Positions 1-7,598 of a DNA stretch of 64,000 bases are shown here, piece after piece. Each line of letters starts with the position of its first letter. Within the stretch, counting starts at the first letter, position 1. Under the pieces are notes generated by a model, which saw only the letters and a program-made list of their open reading frames with translations, was not told the origin of the DNA and searched no databases. Location: positions 91,286-155,285 of the forward strand of contig CBJLMB010000012.1 of NCBI GenBank assembly GCA_966424055.1. The letters run 5' to 3'. The DNA is from Deminuibacter sp966424055 (lineage in GTDB: Bacteria > Bacteroidota > Bacteroidia > Chitinophagales > Chitinophagaceae). The position numbers and the translations under genes are program-made.

Positions 1-1164
1 ATCGGTCAATGGCTGCAGCAGAATGGAACTGCCATCTATGGTACACAGCCCGATCCCTTTCATGTGCCTTTTGAATGGGGCGCTATTACCAGCAAGCCCG
101 ACACTTTGTTCCTGCATGTGCTTTCCATGCCCAAAGATGGAAAGATCGTACTGCCGGGTTTAACAGGTAATATTACCCGCGCTTATGTGATCGGCGGGCA
201 AGATCCTATTGCTTTCAGCCGCAATGCTGCAGGTGTCACCATACAATTGCCGGCAGGTTTTTACCAGGATGAAATGTTCAAGGTAATAGCCCTTGTATTC
301 AAAAACGGGTATACTGTACCGCCAGCCAATATCATTACAGCGGGTAAAAATGTGCAGCTGCAATCGCATAATGCATTTAAATACTACAGCAGTTCTGGCA
401 TTGATTACAATTCACGTTTCCAGAGCACGATCAAAGAAGCCTGGACCATTCAGCCTGAAATAAGCGGGCAATACAAACCTTCCCTATGGTACACTGCGGA
501 GGAAAAAGGCAAAACCATCAGCCTGCAACTGGGCGCAGCCATACAACCGGTAACACTGAATGGAGGAACAGCTGTTCCTTTACAAAATACACCTGTAAGC
601 TGGGGTCCGCTGTATTTGCAGGGTCCCTACTGGTCAGGGATAGAAGGTGCCGGCGGGCCAGTTGTGAATATCGATGTGCAAGGTGCCTGGCCCAATGCCC
701 AAGCCAAAGCATGGCAGCGAACAACATGGAAAAACAATGAAACCTATACATTGCCGGCCGATATCACCACCGCTTATTATGTATTACAGGAAATCAATTC
801 CCCGGTGGCGCAACAGGTACTGGTTGGTATTACCAGCGGTGATGGACTGGTGGTATGGCAAAATGGTAAAGAATGCCTGTTGAATAACAATCCTGATAAA
901 AAAGACAGCCTGCAGCATGTGGTGCTGCTGAACCTGGAAAAAGGAAAAAATCAACTGCTCATTAAGCTGTTCAATAACTTTCATAAGCAGGCGTATTTTG
1001 CCCTGCACACCGGTATTGAACAGGCTGTATACCGGAAAGAACTGCCTGCTGTATTGCTAAAAAAAGCGCAATATTTCCCGGTAAGCTGGAAGCTGGAGCA
1101 TCCGGTAACACCACATCAAACATTGGGACTGCCCAATCTTTCATTGCAGCTACAAAAACAGTAG
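1..1164 (+). CDS. Alpha-L-fucosidase (GH29), C-terminal part
   Basis: The reading frame is open from base 1, so the gene begins outside the window; 387 residues are visible. The first residues (IGQWLQQNGTAIYGT) followed by WG.ITSKPDTLFLHVL match the end of the GH29 catalytic domain and the start of its C-terminal beta-domain. The nucleophile and acid/base residues lie upstream and cannot be checked. GH29 enzymes release terminal L-fucose from glycans, usually outside the cytoplasm in Bacteroidota. About 200 further residues after the beta-domain look like an extra beta-rich C-terminal module (GIxSGDGLVVWQNGK motif), which I cannot assign. A strong terminator follows 24 bases after the stop. 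Family confident, substrate not known. Confidence 0.85.
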   Translation: MGQWLQQNGTAIYGTQPDPFHVPFEWGAITSKPDTLFLHVLSMPKDGKIVLPGLTGNITRAYVIGGQDPIAFSRNAAGVTIQLPAGFYQDEMFKVIALVFKNGYTVPPANIITAGKNVQLQSHNAFKYYSSSGIDYNSRFQSTIKEAWTIQPEISGQYKPSLWYTAEEKGKTISLQLGAAIQPVTLNGGTAVPLQNTPVSWGPLYLQGPYWSGIEGAGGPVVNIDVQGAWPNAQAKAWQRTTWKNNETYTLPADITTAYYVLQEINSPVAQQVLVGITSGDGLVVWQNGKECLLNNNPDKKDSLQHVVLLNLEKGKNQLLIKLFNNFHKQAYFALHTGIEQAVYRKELPAVLLKKAQYFPVSWKLEHPVTPHQTLGLPNLSLQLQKQ

Positions 1165-1187
1165 TCCTTTATTGTATTGAACCTGTT

Positions 1188-1218
1188 AATGCCGCGGTAT
1201 ACCTACTGCGGCATTTTT
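1188..1218 (+). terminator. Rho-independent terminator after fucosidase gene
   Basis: A perfect 8-bp stem (AATGCCGC at 1188-1195 with GCGGCATT at 1208-1215) is followed by a T run. It sits 24 bases after the fucosidase stop codon. Confidence 0.85.
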
Positions 1219-1432
1219 ATGCAATATGGCATTCTTGTGCCCGGAAACGGCTGGGCGTATTTGCCCTGATTTGTTCCTTTTCTTTCTACAGCTGAGCGGA
1301 TATTCCACAGTATTCCCGGATGGCAATATCTTTTACTTCCGGCCAACCACTGGCATGGAAATTATAAAAGTATTAAGGTATAACTGTTGCAGAACAATGG
1401 TTGTATGCATCCTTACATAAAAACGTCAAACC

Positions 1433-1639
1433 ATGAAACAGGTACATTTCAAAGAAGACAGCAGGCATGTAGTGGTAGCTGAAGAATTTGACTGTATGGA
1501 AGATGCGGAAAAAGCTGTCGATGATTTTTTACAGCAGATCACCGAACTGGATGAAACCGGTACGCACTATCTACGTGTACAGGTAAGCGGCAAACAGGAT
1601 GACCGTAGTAACTACTATTTTAAAGTATTTACAGAGTAG
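1433..1639 (+). CDS. Small acidic hypothetical protein
   Basis: A 68-residue protein rich in Asp and Glu, with a regular hydrophobic pattern and the C-terminal motif YYFKVF. It has no signal peptide or membrane segment and I do not recognise a family. It is a free-standing ATG ORF on the same strand as the two following small genes, in a region with no competing ORF. Codon use looks coding. The spacing to the next gene (59 bases) would allow co-transcription with the DUF1328 gene. Confidence 0.55.
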   Translation: MKQVHFKEDSRHVVVAEEFDCMEDAEKAVDDFLQQITELDETGTHYLRVQVSGKQDDRSNYYFKVFTE

Positions 1640-1698
1640 GATGCTTACATACCTTAAACCGGTTTGTATAGTATGAATCATTTTAAAACTATAATGTT

Positions 1699-1863
1699 AT
1701 GCTACGCTGGACACTGATATTTCTTGTAGTTGCCATTGTTGCAGGTGTGCTGGGGTTTACCGGCATTGCAGCTGGTGCGGCAGAAATTGCCAAGATCATC
1801 TTTTTCATTTTTGTGGTATTGCTGGTTATTTCACTGCTTTTTGGCCGGAAAAGAGAAGTATGA
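1699..1863 (+). CDS. DUF1328 (YtjA-like) small membrane protein
   Basis: A 54-residue protein starting MLRWTLIFLVVAIVAGVLGF and ending in FGRKREV. Two hydrophobic segments (about residues 4-25 and 31-48) are separated by a GIAAGAAEIAK linker, the hallmark of the DUF1328/YtjA family of inner-membrane peptides. An ATG five bases upstream (1694) is in another frame. The molecular function of the family is unknown, and members are often stress induced. The next gene (DUF6496) also belongs to a class of small stress-type proteins, so the pair may be regulated together; that is inference. Confidence 0.88.
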   Translation: MLRWTLIFLVVAIVAGVLGFTGIAAGAAEIAKIIFFIFVVLLVISLLFGRKREV

Positions 1864-2004
1864 ACAGGCGTATAAATGCGCAGTTCATCTACGACCGGGT
1901 AAGCTTTTATACAGTTGGTATACTGCATGGCTGCAGATAGAACAAAAATTATTTGTTTATCTGCTGGCAGGTGATTTGCATTTATTCAACTAAAACATTC
2001 CATT

Positions 2005-2316
2005 ATGGCTAAATATTCAAAAAAAAGCGGCGGTAAGGTAGAGCGCGCCATGCATGAAATGAAAGAAGGGAAATTAAAAAGTGGTAGAAGCGGTAAAAAA
2101 GTAACTAATCCCAAACAGGCCGTTGCAATCGGCCTGTCTGAAGCCAGGGAAGAAGGCGCTAAAGTACCACCACCGAAAAAGAAAACTGCCAGGAAATCAG
2201 CAAAGAAAGCTGCGCCCAAAAAAGCCTCGAAGAAAAAAGCTGCGACAAAGAAAAAAGCCGCCACTAAAAAGACTGCACGCAAAAAAACGGCGCGTAAGAG
2301 ATCCGCATCACGGTAA
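2005..2316 (+). CDS. DUF6496 protein with histone H1-like Lys/Ala tail
   Basis: A 103-residue protein. Residues 1-53 form a compact conserved part (KVERAMHEMKEGKLKSG, then KQAVAIGLSEAREEGAKVP) typical of DUF6496. Residues 54-103 are almost only Lys, Ala, Thr and Arg in KKAATKK-like repeats, resembling eukaryotic histone H1 tails and bacterial Hc1/AlgP-like proteins. It probably binds DNA or RNA non-specifically through the tail. The repetitive coding sequence is prone to length changes by slippage. A hairpin with T run follows. Role not established. Confidence 0.8.
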   Translation: MAKYSKKSGGKVERAMHEMKEGKLKSGRSGKKVTNPKQAVAIGLSEAREEGAKVPPPKKKTARKSAKKAAPKKASKKKAATKKKAATKKTARKKTARKRSASR

Positions 2317-2350
2317 CAGTTTACTGCTGAAGCCGGTTAAGCAAGTGCAA

Positions 2351-2390
2351 AAGGGATGTAGCTATAAGCAAATGGTTATATCCCTTTTTT
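2351..2390. terminator. Likely bidirectional terminator
   Basis: AAGGGAT (2351-2357) pairs with ATCCCTT (2380-2386), followed by TTTT on the plus strand; read on the minus strand the left arm also ends in a T run. It separates the convergent DUF6496 gene and the following membrane protein gene, and overlaps the stop codon of the latter. Confidence 0.65.
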
Positions 2391-2672
2391 ATTTTCAAGA
2401 TGCTTGTAGCTGATCAGGTACAGCATACCGCCGAACACAGGAAGACATACAGCAATGGTGAACCAGAAAATTTTTTTGTAATTGCCCAGGTCCCTGTTCT
2501 GCATTATGCGCAGCATACATGCAATATGAAAATAAAGCAGCAATGCCCCGCCGGCGATCAGCAGGGTATTGCGCAGTATTGTTTGTCCTGATGGAACAAT
2601 AAAAAAAACTGAGCCCGTGCTGAAGCAAATTGTACCTATTGCTGCCAGCAAGAACAGGAAACGGTTTCTCAT
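2376..2672 (-). CDS. Small three-pass membrane protein (PLDc_N-like)
   Basis: A 98-residue protein with three hydrophobic segments (about residues 4-26, 31-54 and 68-88). The last segment, FWFTIAVCLPVFGGMLYLI, has the W..-P..G..-Y pattern of the phospholipase D N-terminal (PLDc_N) membrane anchor, found alone in many small Bacteroidota proteins. I chose the start at 2672 because a good GGAGGA ribosome binding site precedes it; a longer ORF start at 2741 has none. No enzymatic domain is present. Function unknown. Confidence 0.6.
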   Translation of the reverse strand: MRNRFLFLLAAIGTICFSTGSVFFIVPSGQTILRNTLLIAGGALLLYFHIACMLRIMQNRDLGNYKKIFWFTIAVCLPVFGGMLYLISYKHLENKKGI

Positions 2673-2771
2673 ATAAAAATCCTCCCGCAAACAGGTCAAA
2701 AGAATTGTGCCATTGCCGGTATGGAAAGGGCAGGATGGCACCCTGTTTGGGCAGTTTTTATAAAAAGCGTT

Positions 2772-2933
2772 ATGAACAGTGGTCGGCTGTATACTGCGAT
2801 AGTGGTTTGTTATACCATCGGTTTCCTGGGTTTTCTCCTGCCCATATATGGTGCAGTTTACCTGCTTTGGTATGCCCTTTTATTGCTGGGTACCGTACTT
2901 TTTGTTGTGAGAATTGTAAGGGGAGATGATTAA
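2772..2933 (+). CDS. Small hypothetical membrane protein
   Basis: A 53-residue protein from the ATG at 2772, or 70 residues from 2721. Two hydrophobic segments (TAIVVCYTIGFLGFLLPI and LWYALLLLGTVLFVV) are followed by a basic tail. No family recognised and neither start has a clear ribosome binding site. It lies divergently from the three-pass membrane protein gene and ends 145 bases before the tRNA. Confidence 0.4.
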   Translation: MNSGRLYTAIVVCYTIGFLGFLLPIYGAVYLLWYALLLLGTVLFVVRIVRGDD

Positions 2934-3040
2934 ACCTGGCAAACATATCGCCGTAAAACGCCTGCTATTAAGGCCGGGGTGCTGTCATTTGTTGATATTT
3001 GCGGGTTTTTCAAACAAAAAAATATTGATTTTGAATATTT

Positions 3041-3073
3041 TTTTGGAAGATCAAAACCTGCACTGTTATTTTG
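3041..3073 (+). promoter_or_regulatory. Bacteroidota-type promoter of tRNA-Ser
   Basis: A TTTTG (-33 type) at 3041-3045 and TTATTTTG (-7 type, near TAnnTTTG) at 3066-3073 are separated by about 20 bases. The mature tRNA starts six bases after the -7 element, which fits transcription starting at or very near the tRNA 5' end. Confidence 0.5.
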
Positions 3074-3078
3074 CACCC

Positions 3079-3163
3079 GGAGAGATGGCAGAGCGGTCGA
3101 ATGCGGCGGTCTTGAAAACCGTTGACTGTAACAGGTCCGGGGGTTCGAATCCCTCTCTCTCCG
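3079..3163 (+). tRNA. tRNA-Ser (anticodon UGA)
   Basis: A class II tRNA of 85 bases. The acceptor stem is GGAGAGA (3079-3085) with TCTCTCC (3156-3162), discriminator G3163; CCA is not encoded. The anticodon TGA is at 3113-3115 (CTTGAAA loop), the T stem is 3139-3143/3151-3155 around TTCGAAT, and a long variable arm lies between. The 3' end of this gene is repeated near 31.5 kb, which suggests it served as an integration target. Confidence 0.95.
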
Positions 3164-3166
3164 CTT

Positions 3167-3200
3167 AAGGAAATGGTCATTTTTGATTGTTTCCTTTTTT
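3167..3200 (+). terminator. Terminator after tRNA-Ser
   Basis: AAGGAAA (3167-3173) pairs with TTTCCTT (3190-3196), followed by a T run to 3200. It lies directly after the tRNA. If the tRNA is an integration site, this terminator would have come with the incoming DNA. Confidence 0.7.
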
Positions 3201-3225
3201 ATGCGCTAAATGTATTGATTTACAA

Positions 3226-3549
3226 TTACTTGCCTTTATTTTTTTTAAACAAAAATGGTGTTCGAGTTTTACTCAGAGATTTTCCAACTGCTGATTTGTT
3301 TTGGAATAAAACGCTAATAGACTGCTGATACGGGTGTTCGATCACCCCCTTAAGCTCTAAGTCCCTACGGTCCTTATATCCGTTTTGCGCGTTATATGTT
3401 TTTGCAACGAGATAAAGAAAATCCAATATAACTTCGGCCTTTTCCCTGTTTACTAGAATACCATTCCGAGCTAACAATTTTACGGCCTGATCCGCTGAAA
3501 CTTTTCTGGCTGAAAAGGCTCTTGGCTTATTATAAGGAAACTGATTCAT
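3226..3549 (-). CDS. Small mobile-element hypothetical protein
   Basis: A 107-residue protein. The segment from SADQAVKLLARNGI to ILDFLYLVAKTYN resembles small alpha-helical proteins encoded beside tyrosine recombinases in Bacteroidota conjugative transposons and islands (pattern AVxLLxxxGxxVxxExAExILxFLYLLA). The C-terminal 40 residues are basic and may be an extension. AGTAAGAGT precedes the ATG as a plausible ribosome binding site. It is the first ORF inside the region next to tRNA-Ser, which supports a mobile-element origin. The family match is from memory of the pattern; its function is unknown. Confidence 0.55.
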   Translation of the reverse strand: MNQFPYNKPRAFSARKVSADQAVKLLARNGILVNREKAEVILDFLYLVAKTYNAQNGYKDRRDLELKGVIEHPYQQSISVLFQNKSAVGKSLSKTRTPFLFKKNKGK

Positions 3550-3610
3550 ACTCTTACTGTTTGATAAGATTGATTAATTAGTTTTTGAATCGAGAAGGTT
3601 AATTCAGATT

Positions 3611-3817
3611 CTATTCGCGGTATTCAACGACCAGCGATAAAACTTCATCAATCTTTAGTGAATTAAGATTTACGCTAGCAGGATTTATTGATGTTGGGGT
3701 GAATAAGTTTACAATATCGTATTTCCCTTTAATATCCTGTTCTATATAAGATCGGAAAACGTTAAAATCAAGATCTGGCCACAAATTATTATTAAGGTCA
3801 CAATAGTCTTTTATCAT
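3611..3817 (-). CDS. Hypothetical protein, 68 residues
   Basis: An ATG ORF with a non-biased composition (many Asn, Asp, Leu) and no hydrophobic segment. I recognise no family and see no good ribosome binding site. It may be a short accessory gene or a fragment; it ends 61 bases upstream of the small mobile-element gene start. Low confidence that it is expressed. Confidence 0.3.
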   Translation of the reverse strand: MIKDYCDLNNNLWPDLDFNVFRSYIEQDIKGKYDIVNLFTPTSINPASVNLNSLKIDEVLSLVVEYRE

Positions 3818-3917
3818 CCCGATTAAACAGCCTGAGGGGAGACGAGTGTTGCCACAGGTGACGGATAGATTAGTGCTTTCATTGGTATTTTAACTTACAC
3901 ATTTTTCTAATACACCC

Positions 3918-5360
3918 TTATTTATTGTCTTTAATGATTTGGAGTGTTTTTTGCAATACATCATCCTCTTTCGTTGTATCATCTGCATCAATTTTATAAT
4001 CCGGTTGAACTCCTTTAAATTCAGTATTTCCATTCGGGCGAACCATAAAGGCTTTAGGATAACTTACAGCGAGCTGCGTATGCGGAAGTTTAAAATCATG
4101 TATTGCGGCATATAATGTGGGGCAGTCAGCAGTAGCTTCTCCTACTATCTTCCCAAAGCCGTAGTCTTGTATCATGGCAGGTGTTGTAGCGGCGTTGGAA
4201 TAGCTGTAGCGATTAATGAGTACATACACTTTGCCCGTAAAACGAAGTGAATCCGTCCTGGGCTGATAAGTTGGCAGTGGCACATCAAATATTTCACCAT
4301 CCTTATGTGATAAGATGGCGCCCTTTATGGTGCTTATGGTTGTGTCAGTTACATCTTTCCAGAACTTTTTTGTCAATTCACTGGTCTTGATACTAAATCT
4401 TGAACAATACCAAAAAGGTTTAGTGGCAAAGTAGGCTACCATAGGATTGCTGTAAGAATCATCACCGCCCGGATTCCCACGAAGGTCAACAATAAGGAAT
4501 TTGGATTTACGAAGGTGTATCTGGCGAAAAGACGAATCCAGGAATTGTATAAACTCTCCCTTGTCAAAACTGGCATGGTCTGATGTACTTTGAGCGCCTG
4601 TGTTTAAAAATATTCCCGGATGGAAGTAAGCAGTTTCATCGTTTAAAAATCGAAAACTCCTTTCAAAGTGAAGAATTTCTGTGATTCCCTTATTTACTTT
4701 ATCAAACTCAGTAGTAGCAATAGCTTTCAGTTTAACTACCTTTAAATGTCCTTTCTTTTTTATTGTTATTTCATAATTGTCTGAGCGGCCAAATACTTCC
4801 CACATCATTTTTGGAAAAGTGTAGATGTCAATAAGCGTACTTTTAAAATAATCATCTTCACCTGATAATATAGTATACATGTCCTTCAGGTAATTACTTA
4901 CGGGTTTGTTGTTGATGGTAAGGATTTCGTCACCCGAGACAATGGAGGTATCGCTGCTGTAATTATATTTTATAAAAACACGATTGCCATTGATGCGTAC
5001 GGCAAAGGGGAATAATGTGCCACCGTTCGATTTATAGTTTTCGTACACATCATAGAATGGCGGATCTAACGTACAATGTGCGAGTTGAGCCATTGCTACA
5101 AACCGTTGAAAAAGTTTTATTGTCTCCAATTTGTTTAACGAATCCTTTCCCTCCAATGAGGTATTAATTTTTTTATAAGCTCTATCAAAAGAAGTTTTAG
5201 ATGTAGTCACAAATAAATTATAGGCAGAAACCTGCAGCGTGTTGTATAAATAGTCCAAATCATTTAAAACATCAGCTACCGCATATTTAGGTAATTTCGT
5301 CTGCGCGTATGTAGTTCCGTGAAAATCCCATACTAACAGTAAAAATAAAAGTCTCTTCAT
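3918..5360 (-). CDS. S41 family peptidase (tail-specific protease type)
   Basis: A 480-residue secreted protein with a signal peptide (residues 1-19, ending TTYAQ). Residues about 80-230 form a PDZ-like region, including SGDEILTINNKPV. The C-terminal half is the S41 domain with VDLRGNPGGDD and NRYSYSNAA, which holds the likely nucleophile Ser, then GKIVGEATADCP. S41 proteases cut proteins at the C-terminus or act as housekeeping proteases in the periplasm. The coding region is AT-rich, in keeping with the accessory surroundings. A second, broken S41 fragment lies at 5901-6173 on the other strand, but the two are not close copies. Confidence 0.85.
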   Translation of the reverse strand: MKRLLFLLLVWDFHGTTYAQTKLPKYAVADVLNDLDYLYNTLQVSAYNLFVTTSKTSFDRAYKKINTSLEGKDSLNKLETIKLFQRFVAMAQLAHCTLDPPFYDVYENYKSNGGTLFPFAVRINGNRVFIKYNYSSDTSIVSGDEILTINNKPVSNYLKDMYTILSGEDDYFKSTLIDIYTFPKMMWEVFGRSDNYEITIKKKGHLKVVKLKAIATTEFDKVNKGITEILHFERSFRFLNDETAYFHPGIFLNTGAQSTSDHASFDKGEFIQFLDSSFRQIHLRKSKFLIVDLRGNPGGDDSYSNPMVAYFATKPFWYCSRFSIKTSELTKKFWKDVTDTTISTIKGAILSHKDGEIFDVPLPTYQPRTDSLRFTGKVYVLINRYSYSNAATTPAMIQDYGFGKIVGEATADCPTLYAAIHDFKLPHTQLAVSYPKAFMVRPNGNTEFKGVQPDYKIDADDTTKEDDVLQKTLQIIKDNK

Positions 5361-5435
5361 GTTCTAAGTTTTTACTACTAATCTTTATTAGCACAAATCA
5401 GTCGCTTAAGTTTTAAGCCGCTGTGCACGGGCTCA

Positions 5436-5845
5436 AACTTATGGATTTTTACCAAACGGAAAAAAACAGATACCAAATCCAACATCCCCCTTCTACCTCA
5501 AGCTCTGAAGGTTCTGGAAAAGTACCGGGATCAACCTGTTTGCGAGAATTCTGGTTTTGCCCTGCCCGTATTGAGCAATCAAAAGATGAATACCTATTTA
5601 AAGGAATCGGTGACTTGTGCGAAATTAATAAACGGCTCACTTTTCATATCGCCCGGCACACCTTTGCCACGACAGTCACATTGAGTAATGGTGTTCCTTT
5701 TGAAACGGTCAGCAAGCTGCTTGGGCATCGAAATCTAAAAACCACCCAAATCTATGCAAAGGTGTTGGATATAAAGATCAGCAGCGATATGCGCCTGCTC
5801 AAAGAGAAACTGATATCCGATACCCAAGATAACGCAGTAAAATAA
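5436..5845 (+). pseudogene. Tyrosine recombinase (integrase), truncated and frameshifted
   Basis: Only the C-terminal third of a Bacteroidota phage-integrase-family protein is left. In one frame (from 5439) the DNA reads LWIFTKRKKTDTKSNIPLLP and continues to KMNTYLKE. At about 5606 one base is missing and the next frame continues GDLCEINKRLTFHIARHTFA. The second part has the HxxR box (HIARH), LLGHRNLKTTQIYA and the nucleophile Tyr. The N-terminal arm-binding and core-binding domains and the first catalytic Arg are absent, so it cannot be active. It sits 2.3 kb from the tRNA-Ser 3' end, where an island integrase would be expected. Confidence 0.85.
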
Positions 5846-5900
5846 ATATATCCAGACTAATTTTGTAATATGGAACCTGAGTACAAAAAAACCGCTCTAT

Positions 5901-6173
5901 ATAATACCACCGCCTGGTTACATTAAGATCGGTAAGACCTTGGGAGAATTTCCCTCAGCCGGAGCCAATGGTGATATATGCAGTGCGCCATTACCAAGCG
6001 GAGATTATTTTTTCTGGACGGGTATGAATACTGTGAAGCTCAACGGGGACAATATGTATGGGAAAGGATTCTCGCCCATGATTCTACGATCTATAACAAT
6101 AGAATCTATCAAGCAAGGTAGAGATTGTTTACTACGAGATGCTATAGATTATCTTAAAAATGCAACTAAATGA
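5901..6173 (+). pseudogene. S41 peptidase C-terminal remnant
   Basis: The open frame reads GYIKIGKTLGE, SAGANGDIC, FFWTGMNTVKLNGDNMYGKG and ends TIESIKQGRD...DAIDYLKN. The order Gly-Glu-x-Ser/Thr-Ala-Gly-Ala-Asn-Gly, then WTGM, then IKQGRD...A..YL is that of the C-terminal part of an S41 peptidase. The catalytic Ser region is missing and there is no start codon with a ribosome binding site, so this is a remnant. Its stop codon (TGA at 6171) overlaps the ATG of the LanC-like remnant as ATGA, which suggests they were once translationally coupled in one operon. Confidence 0.65.
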
Positions 6174-7025
6174 GCGCTACTGATAAAAGAATTATTTGAC
6201 GGCGTGATAAGGATTTCAGAACGACTACTGTGCGATTCGCTTACGGAAAAAGATAATGTTATTTCCTGGAGATTTTACAATTTCAACTATAAGACGAAGA
6301 GCGATGAGTGCAAAGATGATCAATCAATATATAGTGGCAACAGTGGCGTGTTGTTTTTTTTCTTGGAGTTATACTATGCCACCGGCGACGCCAAGTATCT
6401 TAAAATTGTGGAAAGAGGGGCCGATACAATCATTAGTAAAATGGAGGGACAGACTATAGAAAACTATGCCTTTTACACTGGCTGGATCGGCGTTGCTTAT
6501 ACGCTTCTAAAAATTGATGACGTTGCAAAAACGGATAAATACTGTAATGCAACTTTGTTTATCGCAAAGCAGTGCGGAGCCGCCCTTGAAAATGAAAGTT
6601 ACGAGAATTACGATCTGCTTTCTGGCTTTGCTGGTACATTATTGGGGCTTCTGCATATTTATGACCATACCGGTGAAAAATGGCTATTGCCCCTGATTGA
6701 TAAATTTCTGGAGAGAATTATTAAATCATTCACCTATTGCCAAGAAGAAGGAATTTCCTGGCCCAAAAAACAACTTGCAAAAAAGAATCTCTGTGGTTTC
6801 TCACATGGAGCTGGAGGAATCGGTTTCGTTTTAATAGAAGTTGGTAGATATTTTGAGAATGACAACCTGGTTGCGCTAGGTATGGGAGCCTTTAATTATG
6901 AAAACGCAAATTTCGACCCCGAGCTCGGCAATTGGCCGGATTTTCGGGTGAACTACGATAATGCTATGATTGAACACGACAAGGTTGCATTCTCTAGCGG
7001 TGGCAAAATTATAGGTGACCGATAA
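6170..7025 (+). pseudogene. Lanthionine synthetase C-like protein, broken
   Basis: The ATG at 6170 (MSATDK) is out of frame with the main ORF by one base (an extra A near 6186); removing it gives DKELFDGVIRISERLL. The body has LanC toroid repeats: SIYSGNSGVLFFFLELY, FYTGWIGVAYTLL, LLSGFAGTLLGLLH and GFSHGAGGIGFVLIE, then FDPELGNWPDFR. LanC and LanM domains continue with WCHG and CHG zinc motifs; here the ORF ends first, so all zinc ligands are lost. LanC proteins form thioether rings in lanthipeptides. With both an early frameshift and a lost C-terminus this copy is inactive. The alternative is a GTG start at 6204 for a short protein. Confidence 0.75.
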
Positions 7026-7135
7026 TTGCATTTTTGCGAACAGCTTCCGTCGAGCTTTGTCATTCGTTCCCAACCATCAGATGGATGGATTCTATTTTAT
7101 CATTTACAATTTTCCTTTTCACGTTGGTGTTAGCA

Positions 7136-7597
7136 TCATTGGGCTTGATTTGCTACATCACTAATCATTTTATTGACAAGCAACCATTTGCCTTCAATCT
7201 TATGAAATGACAGAAACTCCTGATATACGAAGTCATACATTGTCACCCGCACCTCTGCAATAGCAATTGAATTAACTACATTCACATTCAATACTTCGCC
7301 TTTGAATGGTTTGCCTGAATCTTTAGGGCTTTGGCGGTTCTTAACGCCATCAAGGTATTGTGCCAAATCTTTTGCGTAAGGCTGGCCTTTTACATCCCCA
7401 AAGAGCAATGTGCCGGGATGATAAACAGTAGTTAACAAAGCAACATTACCTTCATAAATCCCTTTGAAATAGCGGTTTTCCAATATATCGGAAATAGCGG
7501 CTATACTTTCCTTTTGTGTTTCCATTTTAATTTTGTTTTGTGCTTTGCTGCCCCACCAAATGCAGGACAGCAAAACTGTTAATAGTATTGTTTTCAT
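7136..7597 (-). CDS. NTF2-like (lumazine-binding type) secreted protein
   Basis: A 153-residue protein with an N-terminal signal peptide (to about GSKAQ, residue 20) followed by an NTF2-fold domain (YFKGIYEGNVALLTTVYHP, then LLVNKMISDV). The fold is typical of nuclear transport factor 2 family and putative lumazine-binding proteins, often of unknown ligand. It is the last gene of a four-gene operon (yceI, tautomerase, SDR, this gene) and starts one base after the SDR stop codon. Confidence 0.8.
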   Translation of the reverse strand: MKTILLTVLLSCIWWGSKAQNKIKMETQKESIAAISDILENRYFKGIYEGNVALLTTVYHPGTLLFGDVKGQPYAKDLAQYLDGVKNRQSPKDSGKPFKGEVLNVNVVNSIAIAEVRVTMYDFVYQEFLSFHKIEGKWLLVNKMISDVANQAQ

Positions 7598-7598
7598 T

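Noticed and set aside
2182..2310. Lys/Ala codon repeats taken as a tandem DNA repeat
   Set aside because: Explained by the basic tail of the DUF6496 protein; no regular unit length.
3918..6173. The two S41 genes as a recent duplication
   Set aside because: The intact protein's C-terminus and the remnant share family motifs only and lie on opposite strands.
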